Made by a program: the position numbers and the translations under genes
The notes under the pieces: model-generated
What the model was told of the DNA's origin: nothing
The model's input: only the letters and a program-made list of their open reading frames with translations
The model's database searches: none
Source of the DNA: Candidatus Aminicenantota bacterium
GTDB lineage: Bacteria; Acidobacteriota; Aminicenantia; UBA2199
Length of the DNA stretch: 41,108 nucleotides
NCBI GenBank assembly: GCA_026393835.1
Contig: JAPKZK010000056.1
Coordinates: forward strand, 1 to 41,108
Reading direction: 5' to 3'
Shown here: one piece after another, positions 6,455-15,350 of the stretch
Position numbering within the stretch: position 1 is the stretch's first letter
How the letters are laid out: each line of letters starts with the position of its first letter

Positions 6455-9400
6455 ATGAACAAGTTACGCCATTATGGCAAAATCACGGTTTTTCTGTTTT
6501 TGTTGTTTCCTGTTCTCCTGGCTTTAAGTTCCCTGGGCGGCGCGCCGCCAAAGCCGGGATGGGGGGGCGCGCCTTCACTGTCGGCGGTCCTGTCCCCCAA
6601 CGACGGGGGCGTCCAGCTTTCCTGGGAACCCCAGGCCGGCGCTTCAAGCTACCGGGTTTTCCGCGCCCCGATTACCGGGGCGCCCTACACTTACACCCTG
6701 TTAACCGAAGTATCGGGCTTTCAAACGTTCTTTTCCGATAAGCCCGGCGATACGGGGTCTTTTGTGTACCGGGTGGAAGCCACCGGGCCCGGGAGTTATG
6801 TCTACCCCCTGGCGGCCCGCCTGGTTATGGAAAACTTCGGCGGCCTGGTGCCAATTTCCCTGGAATTTTCTCCCAACACGGTGGAATCCGCCCTGCGTTC
6901 CCTGGAATCTTTCGAAGCGGCGACGGACGCCAACACGGGCGAATATGTCACCAACAGCATGACCCTGGAAGCGGGCATGGTTTTGAAAGTGGATGAGTTC
7001 GTAGGTCAAAATTTGATCCTGGTGGGTACGATGCCGACTTATGCGCCATCCAAATTCAATCCCCACCGGTACCGGTTATTCGCGGTTCCCCTGGGTTATG
7101 AAGTCCTGCATTTGAAAGATTTGCAGGCCCACGGTTTAAAGGGCGCCAATTCCCATTCTTTCGTTTACTCGGATGGGAACAATGTCCAGTTGCCGGACGA
7201 CGCGCCTTATTTACCGGGCCGGGTTTACGGGCTGCGTTTCGATCGCGGCACCCAGATCGATTTGAGCCGGAAAACCATTATGCAGGAAAGTCCTATTTCC
7301 GAGCCGCAATCGGGCGACGAGGAACTCCTGGGCGGCAGCCCGGACGACGGCACGCAGGTGGTGGTGCTGTATGATAATTCCTATCAAACGAAGCTTTACA
7401 AGTGTTGGAGCGGCGGTAAATCCGGCGCCTGGGACGGCGTTACGGATAACGCTTCGGGCGCGGATAACGTGAAAAACGCGGCCGTGGTTCGCCGCGGACG
7501 CACGATGTATGTCAAGGACGAAGCCGGTATGACCAGTTCCACCCCGGTGACCATCTTAAAGCCCTCCGATCCGGGCAACCCCAGGCAAACGGTTGCCTGG
7601 ACCGTGTCCTGGAATTCATCCCTGGGCGCGGCGGCAGTGACTATTCCCGCCTCGGCCCCGGTGGGCGATTACCAGGTACGCGTCGGCACCAATACGGACA
7701 ATTACGTAACCGTCTATGTTATTTTCGATCCGGCGTATGCTTCCACTTACCTGGATGCTAACGAATACCGCTCCTGGGCCTATTCCGATGACGACTGGAG
7801 TACCCTGGCGGATAAGAAAAATTACCTGAACTATGTTTACGAGGGTCCGGGGTATCCCCTGGGTTCGTATCCGTATGTTTATGGGTACCGCGGCGATCAC
7901 AGTTCCGTGAGCGGGGCCAACGGCGGCGTGTTCGGACAACGCTGGGTTGAAATGGCCTGCAGTATCCATGGGACCGGGGCCGCTACCACCCTGGAAGCGG
8001 CGCTGCATTCGTATGAAGTGGTGGGCCAGCGGGTCAACTGGGTATCCGGCCAGGGCTGGTACGGCGAAGACGGCGGCGTGGTCAATACCTTTGATAATAC
8101 GTTAAAAGGTACGACTAAAGCCCCCAGCGGTGTACAGACCATCACCGAACTGGACGTGGTGACGGCGGAACGGGCCGCCCTGGGATTGGGCTGGACCAAC
8201 CGGTTTCCTTCGGGTTATCAATTTAACGCCGGCGCCTGTTTTAACTACGGCACCTGTTTAACGGCCATGAACCGGGCCCTGGGTATTCCCTCCCGCTGCC
8301 AGCATGCCATCGGCGGCGACGGTTGGACTTCTTCTTTCCACTGCTGGAGCGAATCGTTCCTGGATCAACCGGAAATCCACCCGCTGGACGCCAACTGGTG
8401 GGACAGCTACTGGTATGAATTCGACAGCAACCGTCCTTATACCAGCCACACGACGTCCCATTCCGAGGGCAGTATTTGCCCCATTGTTATCAGCGGTTAC
8501 GGCGATTACTTGATTAACGAGTATATGCAGTGCGAAGGTATCAGCTATGACGGCAGTTTCTTCGACAACGGTTTTAAATGCGTACCGCCCGGGTCCAACA
8601 CCGGCACCCACACATCGTCGCCCTTGAAAAACGGCACCACCAACGATGCGGAAGATACGGACTCGTACCCGCTTATTTGTACTTATGGCGACTCGGCCAC
8701 GGCCTGGGCCTTGATGAATTTATTTGTTCCCTGGAACGGTCCGGCCCGGCCTTCGGGAGACGCCAACGTTATCGACAGCCACCACGGCTACGCCCTGAAC
8801 GACTCCCAGACCGGCCGCAATGGCGGAACCAGTTACACCAACAATTCCACCAATGAAGACGATCTGCCGGTTCTGCCCAATGGGGTCGAACAAAAAGGCG
8901 TGATCGGCGGTTGGGGTTTCATGATTTACCGCGTGCCCGTAGAAGGCAGGTCCACCATTACGGTTTCCCTGGTGGAGGGCGCGGATAAAGTACAGATCCT
9001 GGCTACCCTGGACCGGAATATCTATTCTACGGCGAAACGCTGGGATTTGAATTATGATTTTATATCCGATGCAAGCGGCGTGTTGACCGCCAATACCGGC
9101 GGCGGCAGCCAGTTGTATCTCTGGGTGCAGATGAAGGGATTCAGCGTGAGCACCCCGGGTCTCGGCCAGGAATTGGCCTGGTATACGATCCGCTCCGGCG
9201 ACAGCGCCCCTTATGTCAACGCCCAATTCGGTTATTCACGGATCAGCGATTACCAGGTTCAATTTACCGATGAAAGCGTGGTGTATAACGACACGATAAC
9301 CGGTTGGTCCTGGAATTTCGGCGACAGCGGGACGTCCACGCAGGCGAACCCCACCCATACGTATGCCGCCGCCGGTTATTATACCGTCACCCTGACCATA

Positions 9401-12067
9401 ACCGGGCAAAGCTCCGCCAACGATTCTACGTCCCAGCAGGTTTATGTGGGGCCCAATCAAAGTCCTACGGCTAATTTTAACTACAACACCGTGGGCGGCA
9501 ACACGGTTACTTTTGCCGATGCCAGTACGGACGCGGACGGCACCATAAGCGCCTGGTCCTGGAATTTCGGTGACAGCACCACCTCTACGGAACAGAATCC
9601 TTCCCATACCTATGCCATCCCCGGGACGTATAACGTGACCCTGACGGTTACGGACGACGACGGCGCCGCGGGCAACGTTACCAAGAACATCGCGGTGACG
9701 TTACAATACTGTGCTTCCTCCGCCAGCAGCACGGTAATGAGTATTACCAACGTGGTCATCGGTGCTTTCACCAATAGTTCGGGTAAGAGCCTTTATACCG
9801 ATTTTTCCAATAAAATCGTGTACATGAATGCGGGGCAAAACTACACCACCACAATCACGGTCGATAGCAGTTCCTATTCCGCTTATACCCGCATCTGGAT
9901 CGATTACAACCGCGACGGCGATTTTATCGACGCCAATGAAAAAGTGTTTGAAAAAGCGCAAACCGGGACTATTTCCGGTACTATCTCGGTTCCTGCTTCC
10001 GGCATTGTAACGGGCCAGGAATTAGGGCTGCGGATTCACATCGACACATTGAATTACAAGAACCCCTGCGACGTCAGTTCCGGATGGGGAGAAGTTGAAG
10101 ATTATCGAGTAGTTATTACCGGCAGCGGCGGCAATGTCCCGCCCAATGCCGATTTCACTTTCACCACCGACGAACTGGCGGCCTCTTTTACCGATACCAG
10201 CGTTGACCCGGACGGTTCCATCAGTTCCAGGTCCTGGAATTTCGGCGACGGCGGAACTTCCACGCTTCAGAACCCCAGCCACACCTATGAAGCCGCCGGC
10301 ACTTACAGCGTTACCCTTACCGTCACGGACAACCTCGGACTTACCGATGCCACCTCTAAAAACGTAACCGTCAGCAGCGGCGGCGGCGGCAATGTCGCGC
10401 CCACGGCGGATTACATTTTCACCAATGACGGTCTGACCACCCTGTTTGATGATTTGAGCAGCGATACCGACGGTTCCATCGCGGCCTGGACCTGGGATTT
10501 CGACGACGGCCAGGTTTCTACGGCCAAAGAAGTCGGCCACACCTTTACCGCGGCCGGCACCTACAATGTCACCCTGAGCGTTACCGATGACGACGGTTCC
10601 ATGGATACCATGTCTCAAAATGTAACTGTCAGCAATTCCAATATCACGCCAACGGCTGATTTTGCCAGCAGCGTCAACCTTTCCACGGTTACTTTCACGG
10701 ACCTCAGCAGGGATGCGAACCCAGACGGCAGTATTACCGCCTGGTCCTGGAATTTCGGCGACAGCGGGACCTCCACGCAGCAGAATCCTTCGCATACATA
10801 TGCTTCAGCCGGCACCTATACGGTAACCCTGACGGTTACGGACAATAACGCTGCCACCGGTAACACGTCGAAGAGCGTCACGGTAAATACCGGCGGCAAT
10901 ACGCCGCCCGTGGCCAATTTCACTTTCACCACCAACCACTTGATTGCCACCTTCACCGATACCAGTACGGATTCCGACGGCAGCGTGGTTTCCTGGTCAT
11001 GGAATTTCGGCGACAGCGGCACATCCACCCAGAAGAACCCCAGTCATACGTACGCGGCCAACGGGACCTATACGGTGCAACTGACGGTCACCGATGATGA
11101 CAACGCCACCCATGCCACTTCCAAGAGCGTCACGGTTGCGGCCAATGTATCGCCCGCGGCCAATTTCACTTTCACCACCAACAACTTGGTGGCCACTTTC
11201 ACCGATACCAGCACGGATTCCGACGGCACCATCGCTTCCTGGGCGTGGAATTTCGGCGACAGCGGCACTTCCACGCAGCAGAACCCCGTTCACACCTATA
11301 CTACTGCCGGGACCTATACGGTACAATTGACCGTCACGGATAACGACGGCGCCACCCATACCACTTCCAAGAGCGTTACCGTGGCAACCAATGTTTCGCC
11401 CACGGCCAATTTCACCTTCACCACCAGCGGCCTGACCGCCACTTTTACCGACGCCAGTACGGATTCCGACGGTACGATTGCTTCCTGGTCATGGAATTTC
11501 GGGGACACCAGTACTTCCACGCAGCAGAACCCGATTCATACTTATACCACTGCCGGGACATATACCGTGCAACTGACGGTTACCGACGATGACGGGGCGA
11601 CCAATGCCACTTCCAAATCCGTCGCTGTCAGCGGCGGCGGCATGCTCACTTACTGCGCCTCTTCCAGTTCCAGCACCTCCTTCTCCATTACCAAAGTGAC
11701 CATCGGTGATTTCGTCAATTCATCCGGCAAGACCAAGTACTCGGACTTTACCGGTATGACCGTCAATATGATTAAAGGTCAATCCTACAGTGTCAGCATA
11801 AAAGTGGATGATAGTTTTTATTACGCTTACACCCGGATCTGGATCGATTATAACCGCGACGGCGATTTTACCGATTCCGGCGAGAAAGTGCTTGAAAAAA
11901 AGCAAAAAACAACGGTTACCGGGACCATTACGGTTCCTACGTCCGGCGTGGTAACGGGACAGAAATTGGGACTGCGTATTCACATCGATACCATGAACTA
12001 CAAGAACCCCTGCGATGTCAATTCGGGTTGGGGCGAAGTCGAGGATTACGCTGTTATTATCCAATAA
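6455..12067 (+). CDS. Large secreted protein: transglutaminase-like domain, 8 PKD domains, 2 GEVED domains
   Basis: 1870 residues. An N-terminal hydrophobic signal (residues 8-25) is followed by a fibronectin III-like stretch (about 43-120, VQLSWEPQAGASSYRVFRA). The central domain resembles animal-type transglutaminases: GACFNYGTCLTAMNRALGIPSRC with Cys595, SSFHCWSESF with His629 and YWYEFD with Asp657 as the likely catalytic triad. From residue 919 to 1728 there are eight PKD repeats (SWNFGDSGTSTQ, NPSHTY, TVTLTVTD), with one GEVED domain inserted after the second (about 1084-1218) and another at the C-terminus (1731-1870, ending GWGEVEDYAVIIQ). It should be exported and act on the cell surface or outside, cross-linking or cleaving amide bonds; the substrate is unknown. 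AAAGGAGGT sits four bases before the ATG. The protease gene follows after 31 bp. Confidence 0.85.
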   Translation: MNKLRHYGKITVFLFLLFPVLLALSSLGGAPPKPGWGGAPSLSAVLSPNDGGVQLSWEPQAGASSYRVFRAPITGAPYTYTLLTEVSGFQTFFSDKPGDTGSFVYRVEATGPGSYVYPLAARLVMENFGGLVPISLEFSPNTVESALRSLESFEAATDANTGEYVTNSMTLEAGMVLKVDEFVGQNLILVGTMPTYAPSKFNPHRYRLFAVPLGYEVLHLKDLQAHGLKGANSHSFVYSDGNNVQLPDDAPYLPGRVYGLRFDRGTQIDLSRKTIMQESPISEPQSGDEELLGGSPDDGTQVVVLYDNSYQTKLYKCWSGGKSGAWDGVTDNASGADNVKNAAVVRRGRTMYVKDEAGMTSSTPVTILKPSDPGNPRQTVAWTVSWNSSLGAAAVTIPASAPVGDYQVRVGTNTDNYVTVYVIFDPAYASTYLDANEYRSWAYSDDDWSTLADKKNYLNYVYEGPGYPLGSYPYVYGYRGDHSSVSGANGGVFGQRWVEMACSIHGTGAATTLEAALHSYEVVGQRVNWVSGQGWYGEDGGVVNTFDNTLKGTTKAPSGVQTITELDVVTAERAALGLGWTNRFPSGYQFNAGACFNYGTCLTAMNRALGIPSRCQHAIGGDGWTSSFHCWSESFLDQPEIHPLDANWWDSYWYEFDSNRPYTSHTTSHSEGSICPIVISGYGDYLINEYMQCEGISYDGSFFDNGFKCVPPGSNTGTHTSSPLKNGTTNDAEDTDSYPLICTYGDSATAWALMNLFVPWNGPARPSGDANVIDSHHGYALNDSQTGRNGGTSYTNNSTNEDDLPVLPNGVEQKGVIGGWGFMIYRVPVEGRSTITVSLVEGADKVQILATLDRNIYSTAKRWDLNYDFISDASGVLTANTGGGSQLYLWVQMKGFSVSTPGLGQELAWYTIRSGDSAPYVNAQFGYSRISDYQVQFTDESVVYNDTITGWSWNFGDSGTSTQANPTHTYAAAGYYTVTLTITGQSSANDSTSQQVYVGPNQSPTANFNYNTVGGNTVTFADASTDADGTISAWSWNFGDSTTSTEQNPSHTYAIPGTYNVTLTVTDDDGAAGNVTKNIAVTLQYCASSASSTVMSITNVVIGAFTNSSGKSLYTDFSNKIVYMNAGQNYTTTITVDSSSYSAYTRIWIDYNRDGDFIDANEKVFEKAQTGTISGTISVPASGIVTGQELGLRIHIDTLNYKNPCDVSSGWGEVEDYRVVITGSGGNVPPNADFTFTTDELAASFTDTSVDPDGSISSRSWNFGDGGTSTLQNPSHTYEAAGTYSVTLTVTDNLGLTDATSKNVTVSSGGGGNVAPTADYIFTNDGLTTLFDDLSSDTDGSIAAWTWDFDDGQVSTAKEVGHTFTAAGTYNVTLSVTDDDGSMDTMSQNVTVSNSNITPTADFASSVNLSTVTFTDLSRDANPDGSITAWSWNFGDSGTSTQQNPSHTYASAGTYTVTLTVTDNNAATGNTSKSVTVNTGGNTPPVANFTFTTNHLIATFTDTSTDSDGSVVSWSWNFGDSGTSTQKNPSHTYAANGTYTVQLTVTDDDNATHATSKSVTVAANVSPAANFTFTTNNLVATFTDTSTDSDGTIASWAWNFGDSGTSTQQNPVHTYTTAGTYTVQLTVTDNDGATHTTSKSVTVATNVSPTANFTFTTSGLTATFTDASTDSDGTIASWSWNFGDTSTSTQQNPIHTYTTAGTYTVQLTVTDDDGATNATSKSVAVSGGGMLTYCASSSSSTSFSITKVTIGDFVNSSGKTKYSDFTGMTVNMIKGQSYSVSIKVDDSFYYAYTRIWIDYNRDGDFTDSGEKVLEKKQKTTVTGTITVPTSGVVTGQKLGLRIHIDTMNYKNPCDVNSGWGEVEDYAVIIQ

Positions 12068-12098
12068 CGGCGTAAGCGGAAATATGAAGGAGGACAAA

Positions 12099-13730
12099 AT
12101 GAGAAAGTCACTAATAGTAATGATTTTCCTGGCGTTGGTAATGACGGTTATGACGGCTCCCGGTCTTTTGGCCAGCGTAAAGGTTGGGGAAACGGTCGTC
12201 CAGGCATTTGAAACCCAACATCCGTATAACGCGGTCAAGGGATTGGTCTGGGAAAAGGAGTTTTATTATGCCAATGCCGGGTATATCGCCGTACATTTCG
12301 CGAAGTTCGACCTGGCAAAGGGCGACTACGTGGAAATCTCCAGCCCCGATGGAAAATATGTCTATACGTTTAAAGACAAAGGAAAAGACGTACAGGATAA
12401 AAAGGCCCAAAAGAGTCAAATCAGTGCGTTTTGGGCCACGCATATCCCGGGCGATCGGGCCATTGTCAGGTTGATAAACAAGAGCAATAAGAGCGGGTAT
12501 GGATTTGTGATCGATAAGTGGGTACACGGCTATGAGAAGGGGTACATCGATGCGGCCATGTCGGGATTGGAAGAAGAGGATATCTCCGGTATTGAAGCCA
12601 TTTGCAGCACCGATAATAAGGAATGGGCCAAATGTTACGACGGCACCGCCATGTATAACAAATCCAAAGCGGTTTGCCGGTTATTGATTAACGGCAACAC
12701 GGCCTGCACCGGATGGTTAATGGGCAGCGCCGGTCATGTGATGACCAACCAGCACTGTATCGAAACCCAGGCCGACGCGGACAATACGGACTTTGAATTC
12801 ATGGCCGAAGGGGCCACCTGCGCCACCAGTTGCGCCACTTGGGGCGCCTGCCCCGGAACCGTGGCGGCCACCTCGGGTACCATGATTAAAACCAATATAG
12901 ACCTGGATTATTCATTGGTCCTGTTGCCCACCAATGTCAGCGGCACCTATGGTTATTTGCAGCTTCGCAGTACGCTGCCCACGGTCGGGGAAAGGATTTA
13001 TATTCCCCAGCATCCCGGGAATTACGGGAAACAGTTGGCGGTGAACAGCGATACGGATGGTCCGTACGCCAAGATTTACAGCACCAACCAGTCGGCCTGT
13101 AAAGGCGGCCCCGGGGACATCGGTTATTACGCCGACACGGCCGGCGGCAGTTCCGGTTCGCCCGTTATTGCCTACACCGATAACCTGGTAGTGTCCTTGC
13201 ATCACTGCGGCACCTGTCCCAATAGGGGGGTCCCGGTGACGGCCATTATCACCGACCTGGGCGCTTCCTTGCCGGCGGATTCCGTTGGCGGAGGGGGCGG
13301 CGGCCCGGTTACATACTGTTCAGCCTATGGCAAAAACCAGAATTATGAATGGTGTGCGCGGGTACAGATCGCTAATTTAGACAACAGCACCGGCGCTTCG
13401 GCCTATTCCGATTTTACCGCTAAGAAGGCCAATTTAACCAAAGGGTCCAGCGCTTCCGTGACCTTGACCCCGGGGTTTGCCGGTCGCTCTTATACGGAAT
13501 ACTGGAAAGTATGGATCGACTATAACGTGGATGGCGATTTCGCCGATACCGGTGAAGAAGTGTTTAGCAGTTCGGGCGCTTCGGCCGTAACCGGCAATTT
13601 CACCGTTTCATCGTCGGCCACTGTCGGCGACACGCGCATGAGAGTCGCCATGCGTTACAGTGCGGCGCCTGCTTCGTGTGGGTCTTTTACCTACGGCGAA
13701 GTGGAAGACTATACGGCAACGATCCAGTAA
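12099..13730 (+). CDS. Secreted trypsin-like serine protease with C-terminal GEVED domain
   Basis: 543 residues. ATG 12099 is chosen over upstream in-frame starts because GAAGGAGG precedes it by five bases and a classic signal peptide follows (MRKSLIVMIFLALVMTVMTA). After a pro-region of about 180 residues comes an S1-type fold: ACTGWLMG, the histidine in TNQHC (His219), the aspartate in DLDYSLVLL (Asp270), and AGGSSGSPV with the nucleophile Ser352. Cysteine pairs are abundant (CATSCATWGAC, HHCGTC). Residues about 405-543 are a GEVED domain (VWIDYNVDGDF ... YGEVEDYTATIQ), matching those of the gene just upstream. The two genes form one transcription unit ending at the 13756 terminator. The zymogen-like pro-region suggests activation outside the cell. 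Confidence 0.85.
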   Translation: MRKSLIVMIFLALVMTVMTAPGLLASVKVGETVVQAFETQHPYNAVKGLVWEKEFYYANAGYIAVHFAKFDLAKGDYVEISSPDGKYVYTFKDKGKDVQDKKAQKSQISAFWATHIPGDRAIVRLINKSNKSGYGFVIDKWVHGYEKGYIDAAMSGLEEEDISGIEAICSTDNKEWAKCYDGTAMYNKSKAVCRLLINGNTACTGWLMGSAGHVMTNQHCIETQADADNTDFEFMAEGATCATSCATWGACPGTVAATSGTMIKTNIDLDYSLVLLPTNVSGTYGYLQLRSTLPTVGERIYIPQHPGNYGKQLAVNSDTDGPYAKIYSTNQSACKGGPGDIGYYADTAGGSSGSPVIAYTDNLVVSLHHCGTCPNRGVPVTAIITDLGASLPADSVGGGGGGPVTYCSAYGKNQNYEWCARVQIANLDNSTGASAYSDFTAKKANLTKGSSASVTLTPGFAGRSYTEYWKVWIDYNVDGDFADTGEEVFSSSGASAVTGNFTVSSSATVGDTRMRVAMRYSAAPASCGSFTYGEVEDYTATIQ

Positions 13731-13755
13731 CGATAGTTGATAGGTTTTACAAGGA

Positions 13756-13785
13756 GGGGAAGGCGAAAGCCTTCCCCTTTTTTTT
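13756..13785 (+). terminator. Intrinsic terminator of the GEVED operon
   Basis: GGGGAAGGC - GAAA - GCCTTCCCC (13756-13777), a 9-bp GC-rich stem with a GNRA-type loop, followed by eight T residues. It lies 26 bp after the protease stop codon. Confidence 0.9.
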
Positions 13786-13789
13786 AGAT

Positions 13790-13862
13790 ATTATAAAATT
13801 ATAAATTATTAATTATAAATTATAAATTATAAATTATAAATGAAAGCGGCCCCCTTCGGGGA
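13790..13862 (+). repeat. 3'-end repeat module with CCCCTTCGGGG hairpin, copy 2
   Basis: Tandem ATTATAA/ATAAATT units (13793-13840), then TGAAAGCGG and the inverted repeat CCCCTTCGGGG (13851-13861). It has the same order of AT-rich run, GAAGCGG and CCTTCGG hairpin as the modules behind the genes ending at 4426, 21300, 22465 and 24433. Confidence 0.65.
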
Positions 13863-13896
13863 CTTCTTTTTCTCACCTTCTTACCCTCTTAACTTC

Positions 13897-14343
13897 TCAA
13901 CTTCCTTCTTTTCCCTTTTTGTATTCCTGGTAATAGAGCATGATTTTATGGTACAGTACCGGTTCCTGTTTCATGGCGGTCAATAGATCTTTTACTTCCG
14001 GGGTATCCAGCATGAGAGATGCTTTCTCTTCTCCTGTTTTTGCCGTTTCCCCTTTGTGCATTGCCACGGTATTTTCCAATTCTTTTAGGCGCGCTTCACT
14101 TTTTTTGAAATCCATGGAGCCTTTGTTGAAGAGCAACCAGTCCATGGAGATGCCGTAATGCTCGGATAAGCGGTACATCGTCGTGAAACCGGGTAAGTTG
14201 AAACCGTTTTCGTTTTTATAATAGGCGTCGCTGGAAATGTTCAAGCCCTGGGCCAATTCTTTCCGGGAACAGCCGAGATGTTTGCGGATTTCCCGGAATC
14301 TTAAGGACATTTCTTTTAATATAGTTTTCTTTGTTGGTATCAT
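13897..14343 (-). CDS. XRE-family helix-turn-helix regulator
   Basis: 148 residues. Residues about 14-72 are a Cro/CI-type HTH: LRFREIRKHLGCSRKELAQGLNISSDAYYKNENGFNLPGFTTMYRLSEHYGISMDWLLF. The rest is a charged linker and a C-terminal helix (EPVLYHKIMLYYQEYKKGK) that could mediate dimerisation. A GGAG motif lies seven bases before the ATG. It stands alone and converges on the GEVED operon; the target genes are unknown. The DWLLFN-G pattern after the HTH is common in solitary or phage-derived XRE proteins. Confidence 0.85.
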   Translation of the reverse strand: MIPTKKTILKEMSLRFREIRKHLGCSRKELAQGLNISSDAYYKNENGFNLPGFTTMYRLSEHYGISMDWLLFNKGSMDFKKSEARLKELENTVAMHKGETAKTGEEKASLMLDTPEVKDLLTAMKQEPVLYHKIMLYYQEYKKGKEGS

Positions 14344-14484
14344 TTAATTCTCCGTGGGTATTTTATCATAATGGAGTGGTTTAAGGTAGGGCTGAGGAAA
14401 AAATAGGGGGGAAATTCTGGGTTGATGTCCCGAAAAGATGGAAATATTATGGGCTTGCGCGCGGATGTGCTCCTGCCGGCCGGT

Positions 14485-14762
14485 GCAATGATAAACTTGC
14501 GCAGTGATTTCATAAACTTACGCAGTGCCATAATAAACTTACGCAGTGATTTCATAAACTTGCGCAGGTTTATAATAAACTTACTCAGGATTGTATTACT
14601 GATTCTCAGGCATGTAATAAAGTTGCGCAGGATTGTATTACTGACGCGCAGGCATGTAATAAACTTACGTAGGATTTTAATAATGCCACTCAGGATTGTA
14701 TTACTGGTGCTCAGGCATGCAATAAAGCTGCGCAGGATTTCTTTACTGACGCGCAGGTTTTG
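14485..14762. repeat. 21-bp periodic array 2 (13 units, exact spacing)
   Basis: The trinucleotide CAG (TAG in one unit) of each GCGCAG-like core occurs at 14502, 14523, 14544, 14565, 14586, 14607, 14628, 14649, 14670, 14691, 14712, 14733 and 14754, always 21 bp apart with no indel. Units read ATAAACTTACGCAG-TGATTTC; in the second half they alternate between ATGTAATAAA and ATTGTATTACTGA types, giving a 42-bp super-period. There are no spacers, so this is not CRISPR. It occupies much of the gene-free stretch 14344-15084; the rest is the mosaic at 14790-14980 and the promoter at 15004. Confidence 0.85.
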
Positions 14763-14789
14763 GAGAAAGTTTCTCGCCTGCTATGAAAA

Positions 14790-14980
14790 TAGCCGCGAAG
14801 AACGCGAAGGACCGCGAAGAAAAAAACAAAAAATCCTTGGTGCTTTGGTGTCTTGGTGGCAAACATTTTCATAGTCTCCGGGCGACGGCTGCCCTCATGA
14901 GGAACTACCATGAAAATCATTGTAAAGCAAAAAAATCGTTGTGAGGGATTTTTCTTGCAGGTCCCTTTTTCCCCAGAAAT
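14790..14980. repeat. Mosaic of dispersed intergenic repeats
   Basis: Three pieces found elsewhere are joined here. GCGAAGAACGCGAAGGACC (14797-14816) also occurs near 4500 and 39590. TGGTGTCTTGGTGGCAAA with GTCTCCGGGCGACGGCT (14846-14890) also occurs at 21313-21357. AAAAATCGTTGTGAGGGAT plus a TTTTTCTTGCAGG tail (14931-14962) also forms the end of array 3 near 29410-29445. No gene is seen in this block. Confidence 0.65.
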
Positions 14981-15003
14981 AAGAAATTTCAATTGGCAAA
15001 CAC

Positions 15004-15056
15004 TTGCAAAATGTAATCCAATGGATTATAATACCTGGCAAAGTTAACAACTTTGC
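15004..15056 (+). promoter_or_regulatory. Promoter and operator palindrome of a truncated TA locus
   Basis: TTGCAA (15004-15009), 17-bp spacer and a perfect TATAAT (15027-15032). Immediately downstream is GCAAAGTT-AAC-AACTTTGC (15038-15056), a perfect 8-3-8 inverted repeat at the expected transcription start. The arrangement is that of a self-repressing HTH antitoxin operon. No toxin frame remains between it and the antitoxin remnant. Confidence 0.6.
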
Positions 15057-15084
15057 TGGTAAAATCATACAAGCGAGGTATCAA

Positions 15085-15195
15085 ATGAAAGAAACTTTTG
15101 AAAGTATAAAAAAAGGTCTGAATGAGGCCATTGAGTTTTCGCAAGGAAAAGCGGTGAAAGCAAAGGTTTTCAAGCTTTTGGGTGCGACAGCTTGA
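15085..15195 (+). pseudogene. Truncated HTH antitoxin (HigA-like) N-terminus
   Basis: 36 codons, MKETFESIKKGLNEAIEFSQ then GKAVKAKVFKLLGATA and a TGA. The opening MKET-ESI-GLNEAIE is typical of the N-terminal extension of HigA/RelB-type HTH antitoxins, which normally continue for about 60 more residues with the HTH itself. The DNA-binding part is missing, so the product is probably non-functional. GAGGT lies six bases before the ATG, and the promoter and operator upstream are intact. An alternative is a genuine micropeptide. Confidence 0.5.
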
Positions 15196-15284
15196 AAAAA
15201 TATTAAATTGTAAATTATCTTCTCCCCGGGGATTTCGTGTGTTTCGTGTGTTTCGCGGGTCAATTCATTTAATGAGTAAAAGGA

Positions 15285-15350
15285 TGGAAAGTCCGGATCG
15301 ATTATAATGCGGATGGAGATTTCGCCGATTGAAGCGAGGAAGTGTTCATT
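15285..15350 (+). pseudogene. Fragment of a GEVED-domain gene
   Basis: About 65 bp read on the plus strand as WKVRIDYNADGDFAD-stop-SEEVF and match the protease gene at 13503-13567 (WKVWIDYNVDGDFADTGEEVF) at roughly four of five bases. Nothing of the rest of the domain is present. Its antisense strand supplies the last residues of the Rpn nuclease at 15302. Confidence 0.65.

Noticed and set aside
9236..11359. Long minus-strand open frames opposite the PKD/GEVED gene
   Set aside because: They mirror the codon bias and repeat structure of the real gene, carry no ribosome binding sites and match no domain.
12015..12098. Upstream in-frame start for the serine protease
   Set aside because: It lies inside the preceding gene and would bury the signal peptide; ATG 12099 has GAAGGAGG in front.
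14422..14874. 150-codon plus-strand open frame across array 2
   Set aside because: It is open because a 21-bp repeat keeps the same codons; both strands are open, no convincing start is visible, and the composition is only Leu/Ile/Arg. Kept as a repeat, with coding mentioned as an alternative.
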